A stretch of 8,719 bases of DNA. Source: Ruthenibacterium lactatiformans (GTDB lineage: Bacteria; Bacillota; Clostridia; Oscillospirales; Ruminococcaceae). Below the pieces are notes generated by a model. It worked only from the letters and a program-made list of their open reading frames with translations. It did not search any database and was not told where the DNA came from. The stretch covers positions 1 to 8,719 of the forward strand of contig NZ_JXXK01000060.1 in the NCBI RefSeq assembly GCF_000949455.1, read 5' to 3'. Positions 6,152 to 8,719 of this stretch are shown here, one piece after another. The position numbers and the translations under genes were made by a program. Position 1 is the first letter of the stretch; each line of letters starts with the position of its first letter.

Positions 6152-6176
6152 CGTCTCCCTGTGCACATGGGAGACG
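6152..6176. repeat. Inverted repeat with palindromic loop
   Basis: Arms CGTCTCCC and GGGAGACG are perfectly complementary and enclose nine bases containing the palindrome GTGCAC. It is the third hairpin in 150 bases and lies at the point where composition changes from GC-rich to AT-rich. Confidence 0.7.
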
Positions 6177-6622
6177 GAGCAACAAATTATTAGGCGGCAT
6201 GCCTCGTACGCCTTGTGTATATCGATATTCTATCCGTCTTTCCCTATGTTAAAAATACACGCTATGCTCTGTTTGAAGCTCCTGGTGTCAAATGTTTTGC
6301 AGTCTCTGACATAATGAAGTCATCCAATAACCGAAACACCTTCAATGGCAGTTTCCAAGTACTTCATAGCACTTCTTATTAGCTCCCATACAAAAATTCA
6401 CCATAACACAAAACCATTAAAAATCATTTTTTGAAACTGTGACTGACAATTAATTTCGGCGGAAAATAGCTGATTTATATCGGCTCCTGCAATCGAGATG
6501 CTATTTCTCTTGCAAATTTATTATATTAGCCTTTCATTGCCCTCGTCTCACCCCTACAAGATCTAGCTTTGTAAGTTACAATTTTCAGCTTTATCATTTC
6601 AAGCAATGTATATTTGTAGAAA
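6177..6622. other. AT-rich non-coding stretch
   Basis: I see no gene with a credible ribosome site here on either strand. A 15-codon minus-strand frame at about 6349-6302 (MKYLETAIEGVSVIG) looks protein-like but has no good start signal and may be a relic. No clear terminator follows the membrane protein gene that ends at 6623; the nearest strong one is at 6105-6133. Confidence 0.55.
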
Positions 6623-7063
6623 TCATTTGACCGATTTTCCAAGAGAATTCACTAAAAAAATAAGCATAAGCCATAAAAGAAAAATATTGGCAGAGAAGAG
6701 TCCATATGAAAGAGCACTCCCTACCTTTAACAAGAGTAGCGGAAGAACTATATTTGATGGTATCAAGAATAGACAACTAACTGCAATTAACAAAATACAT
6801 GATAGTCCTGCATATCGGAAATATTCCGCTAAAACCCCTAGTAATGTTTTATCTGGTTGTTCACCATCTGTTGTACTTTTCAATTCTTTAGCATATTGAC
6901 TTCCCAGCAAAGCAGAAACCGCTGCAATATATACCCCCATCGCAATTGAAGCTACCGTAACAGCGACTTCAGCCATCGGCTCAAATTTCCAATCAAATAT
7001 AGCTGCAACAATAAATGTTACCAATACACAAATCCCCAGTTGGTGCTTATGGCGTTTGTACAT
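6623..7063 (-). CDS. Small multi-pass membrane protein of the AT-rich two-gene module
   Basis: I do not recognise a named family for this 146-aa protein. It has a basic N-terminus (MYKRHKH) and about four hydrophobic segments: roughly 9-23 (LGICVLVTFIVAAIF), 31-53 (AEVAVTVASIAMGVYIAAVS), 84-101 (YAGLSCILLIAVSCLFLI, with more hydrophobic residues to 112) and 117-140 (NIFLLWLMLIFLV). A polar stretch at 55-80 (SQYAKELKSTTDGEQPDKT) joins the second and third segments. The ATG at 7063 has AGGTGA nine bases upstream, overlapping the stop of the preceding gene, with only six bases between the genes, so the two are surely co-translated. The size and small four-helix plan resemble membrane effectors of anti-phage systems such as KwaA of Kiwa, but this is a resemblance of layout only; I claim no sequence homology. 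Confidence 0.8.
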   Translation of the reverse strand: MYKRHKHQLGICVLVTFIVAAIFDWKFEPMAEVAVTVASIAMGVYIAAVSALLGSQYAKELKSTTDGEQPDKTLLGVLAEYFRYAGLSCILLIAVSCLFLIPSNIVLPLLLLKVGSALSYGLFSANIFLLWLMLIFLVNSLGKSVK

Positions 7064-7069
7064 GAGCTC

Positions 7070-7855
7070 TCACCTCAGCTTTTCCAATAAAAGCCTCCTA
7101 ACCTCATAAGAATCGAAATGTTCATTCTCATCCTTGGTAGGGTGAACAATAATATATTTCAATAAGGATGAAAAGTCAAAAGTTTGCTCCACACCCGCAT
7201 CATCACAACCAATTACGATAACATTTTCAAATTCTTCCTTATGATGGCTAAAAAGATCTACAATTTGTCTTCCACCTTTATGTATTGGAACATCTCCATA
7301 CGCGATTTTAAGCTGAATTTTTTTCGGCAAATCTTGGCCCCATATATTTCCAATTTGTACAAACAAGTCACTTCCTTGGCCAAACATATCGTCTACTTGC
7401 GTATATTGAAATCCACGAATGGCTTTTATTCTGTCGCAAAACTCATCAACTGATCCGTATACATTATTTATCCGAAACTCTTTTTGAAGTGTATAGCTTA
7501 GATATCTTTCTAAAAAAGTACGGCGATTCAAGTCATTCATATATAAATAATGTTCCATACAATCATAACAGGCGAAGAACTGTTGTCTAGGCTCAATCTG
7601 TTCTTTAGAACGTGGATTAGGTTCTCTTTCACCGGTTTCACTATTAATTACATAATCTCGAAACTTTACGGCATCGTCATAGTCGCAAGACATCCAAAAA
7701 AATCTGTTGTCTGCAATCTCCATCTCGATAGAATACAAATATTTATGCCGTTCTGGTCTGTATGTACGATTTCCCTTTTTTATGACCGCTTGAAAATCTT
7801 CTAACGATGCTTCGCGTACACCATCGACGCGCAGGAGGAAGTTGCAAAATGTCAA
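7070..7855 (-). CDS. Unrecognised 261-aa soluble protein, first gene of the AT-rich module
   Basis: No family recognised. It starts at TTG (7853-7855), with AGGAG nine bases upstream and a promoter about 115 bases further up. The sequence is soluble and mixed alpha/beta. Residues 36-60 (RHKYLYSIEMEIADNRFFWM) suggest two beta strands. A CYDCMEHYLYM segment (96-106) has two close cysteines. Residues 107-148 are helical and charged (DLNRRTFLERYLSYTLQKEF). A beta-rich C-terminal part follows: SDLFVQIGNIWG (162-173), IQLKIAYGD (180-188), NVIVIGCDDAG (211-221), LLKYIIVHP (231-239). It ends in a basic helix (YEVRRLLLEKLR). No signal peptide or membrane segment is visible. Strict coupling to a small membrane protein suggests a sensor or regulator paired with a membrane effector. 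The low GC content, unlike the maintenance genes, points to separate acquisition. Confidence 0.82.
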   Translation of the reverse strand: MTFCNFLLRVDGVREASLEDFQAVIKKGNRTYRPERHKYLYSIEMEIADNRFFWMSCDYDDAVKFRDYVINSETGEREPNPRSKEQIEPRQQFFACYDCMEHYLYMNDLNRRTFLERYLSYTLQKEFRINNVYGSVDEFCDRIKAIRGFQYTQVDDMFGQGSDLFVQIGNIWGQDLPKKIQLKIAYGDVPIHKGGRQIVDLFSHHKEEFENVIVIGCDDAGVEQTFDFSSLLKYIIVHPTKDENEHFDSYEVRRLLLEKLR

Positions 7856-7864
7856 GAATAATCA

Positions 7865-7869
7865 CTCCT
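7865..7869 (-). promoter_or_regulatory. Ribosome binding site supporting a TTG start
   Basis: AGGAG on the minus strand, nine bases before the TTG at 7855. There is no ATG at a suitable distance, so TTG is the likely initiator of the 261-aa protein, perhaps for low expression. Confidence 0.7.
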
Positions 7870-7971
7870 AAGCCAGTTAGTCCGTCCTTAAATTAATCTT
7901 TAGGCATTTCGTTCGCTATAACCTTCGCCGTTATGCCCTAATACCAAAAAAGAAAAACAATATACAAATAT

Positions 7972-8000
7972 AGTGTATCTGAAACCATATTGACAGTCAA
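7972..8000 (-). promoter_or_regulatory. Sigma-70-type promoter of the AT-rich two-gene operon
   Basis: On the minus strand TTGACT (plus 7995-8000), a 17-base spacer, then TACACT (plus 7972-7977), predicting a leader of about 110 bases before the TTG start. The leader contains a small hairpin (ATAAC at 7918-7922 with GTTAT at 7930-7934) that competes with a GGCAT/ATGCC pairing (7903-7907 with 7933-7937), so two alternative structures are possible. Confidence 0.55.
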
Positions 8001-8001
8001 T
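7989..8001. repeat. Perfect inverted repeat over the -35 box, possible operator
   Basis: ATTGAC-A-GTCAAT, a 13-base palindrome, covers the -35 element of the predicted operon promoter and also provides a perfect TTGACA on the plus strand. A bound repressor here would control the operon; none is identified. A second TTGACAG lies at 8032-8038. Confidence 0.5.
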
Positions 8002-8208
8002 GAAATTAACAAATTAATTCACAAAAATCACTTGACAGCTTTGCAATTCTATGCTCTAAAAGCTATATACTAAAATTCTTAGATTCTTTTCATACATCAT
8101 CATTAAAATATTTCCTTTTCCAAAGTGCCGCTCAAACTATGAGTTTTCCTTTTTCATAACTTAAGTCTTTTTGTCGTACCGACATAGTCTTCAATTCCTC
8201 TGAAAACA
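8002..8208. other. AT-rich intergenic region between the module promoter and the tRNA terminators
   Basis: No supported gene. A 17-codon minus-strand frame at 8183-8130 (MSVRQKDLSYEKGKLIV) has GAGGA ten bases upstream but is too short to call. On the plus strand TTGACA at 8032-8037, a 17-base spacer and TCTAAA preceded by TGC could be an extended -10 promoter firing towards the hairpin at 8209-8246. Confidence 0.4.
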
Positions 8209-8246
8209 AAAGCCCGGCGCTGTTGCGATACAATACGCCGGGCTTT
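8209..8246 (-). terminator. Strong hairpin terminator, second after tRNA-Lys
   Basis: An 11-bp perfect stem (AAAGCCCGGCG with CGCCGGGCTTT) and a 16-base loop. On the minus strand it is followed by TTTTGTTTT, a good termination signal for transcription leaving the tRNA genes. On the plus strand the T run is short (TTTCT), so it may also work weakly in that direction. Confidence 0.75.
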
Positions 8247-8298
8247 CTGATCTGAACTGCAGGCAGTTGAATGTTTTTGTAAATCTCTTTCGGATATA

Positions 8299-8335
8299 AA
8301 AAACCACCGTTCTCTTTGAAAGGAACAGTGGTTTT
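8299..8335 (-). terminator. Terminator abutting the tRNA-Lys 3' end
   Basis: AAAACCAC and GTGGTTTT form an 8-bp stem continued, after one mismatch, by GTTC/GAAC around a ten-base loop, with a T-rich tail on the minus strand. It begins only one base beyond the encoded CCA of the tRNA. Confidence 0.75.
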
Positions 8336-8336
8336 G

Positions 8337-8412
<76 letters not shown>

Positions 8413-8533
8413 ATATGTTGGGTCTGCAAATGCTCACAAACCCTGTTGTCATGCGGTTTTCCGGGCTTCAAATCTCCGCTTTAGTCGCTCGCTTTTGCCG
8501 CAATTTTGTTGGTAAAATTAGCTTGAGCTTGCG

Positions 8534-8564
8534 CCTGTTGCTCTACCAACTGAGCTAAAAGTGC
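8534..8564 (-). pseudogene. Orphaned 5' half of a tRNA gene
   Basis: The minus strand starts GCACTTTTAGCTCAGTTGGT and continues through AGAGCAACAGG: a complete 5' acceptor strand and D arm that match tRNA-Lys here at 24 of 27 positions (8538-8564). No anticodon loop, T arm or 3' acceptor strand follows; the sequence turns into GCGCAAGCTCAAGC. About 120 bases between it and tRNA-Lys (8413-8533) hold nothing I recognise. It looks like the residue of a deleted or recombined tRNA gene. Confidence 0.7.
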
Positions 8565-8601
8565 AAAACAGCCGCAAGAGATGGGGCGCAGAACACAAAA
8601 A

Positions 8602-8676
8602 TGGTGACCCCTGGGAGAATCGAACTCCCGATTTCGCCGTGAGAGGGCGACGTCTTAGCCGCTTGACCAAGGGGCC
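8602..8676 (-). tRNA. tRNA-Glu (anticodon CTC), CCA encoded
   Basis: Seventy-five bases on the minus strand. The acceptor GGCCCCT pairs with AGGGGTC (one G-T pair), then A and encoded CCA. The anticodon stem TCGCC/GGCGA encloses loop CTCTCAC, giving anticodon CTC, which reads GAG. The T arm contains GGGAGTTCGATTCTCCC. It lies upstream of tRNA-Lys in the same direction and is probably co-transcribed. Confidence 0.95.
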
Positions 8677-8680
8677 ATAT

Positions 8681-8709
8681 TTTGGGGAAAAAGCTGGTTT
8701 TTCCCCAAA
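8681..8709. repeat. Perfect 12-bp inverted repeat upstream of tRNA-Glu
   Basis: TTTGGGGAAAAA and TTTTTCCCCAAA flank GCTGG. It ends five bases from the tRNA-Glu 5' end. The T tract sits inside the stem, so this is an atypical terminator; it may end an upstream gene or guide tRNA precursor processing. Confidence 0.6.
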
Positions 8710-8719
8710 TAAGGAAAAG

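Noticed and set aside
5882..6166. 94-codon minus-strand frame overlapping the start of parM
   Set aside because: It crosses the terminator, the C-rich tract and the parM ribosome site in another frame, with no ribosome site of its own.
5325..6314. 329-codon open frame on the plus strand
   Set aside because: It runs antisense to parM and its upstream region, has no ribosome site and no recognisable motif; the opposite strand explains the openness.

Overview
The window looks like the edge of an integrated mobile element (conjugative or plasmid-derived) in a gut-type Clostridia genome, probably Oscillospiraceae. This rests on the gene set and the GC-rich left part; no 16S or other marker is present. 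All supported genes lie on the minus strand, so the text reads from high to low coordinates.

Right edge (8337-8709): chromosomal-looking tRNA genes. These are tRNA-Glu(CTC), the orphaned 5' half of another tRNA, and tRNA-Lys(CTT), followed by two hairpin terminators. Next comes an AT-rich block (about 6180-8200). It holds a two-gene operon with a recognisable promoter: a soluble 261-aa protein started by TTG, and a 146-aa membrane protein with about four membrane segments. I recognise neither. The layout is that of an accessory, possibly defensive, module.

Middle (about 3912-6180): composition turns abruptly GC-rich and the element's maintenance genes begin. Three hairpins and a G-quadruplex motif precede a ParM-like actin ATPase, whose best-supported start is a non-canonical ATC. 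A ParR-like partner overlaps its end by four bases. After a 160-nt gap comes a protein with two tandem ribbon-helix-helix-like segments and a long acidic tail encoded by tandem repeats.

Left (1-3790): a C5 cytosine DNA methyltransferase split by a one-base frameshift in an A5 run, then an amidoligase (GS-like COOH-NH2 ligase) and a gamma-glutamylcyclotransferase-like protein in overlapping reading frames. These last two are a known association of mobile elements, predicted to make and break amide or gamma-glutamyl-type bonds. After a terminator hairpin, a secreted Ig-like repeat protein runs off the left edge.

Taken together, ParM/ParR would keep the excised circular form stable, the methyltransferase would mark or protect its DNA, and the amidoligase/cyclotransferase pair, secreted protein and AT-rich pair are cargo. 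No integrase, relaxase or attachment-site duplication is visible, so the element's boundary is inferred from composition and the tRNA position only.
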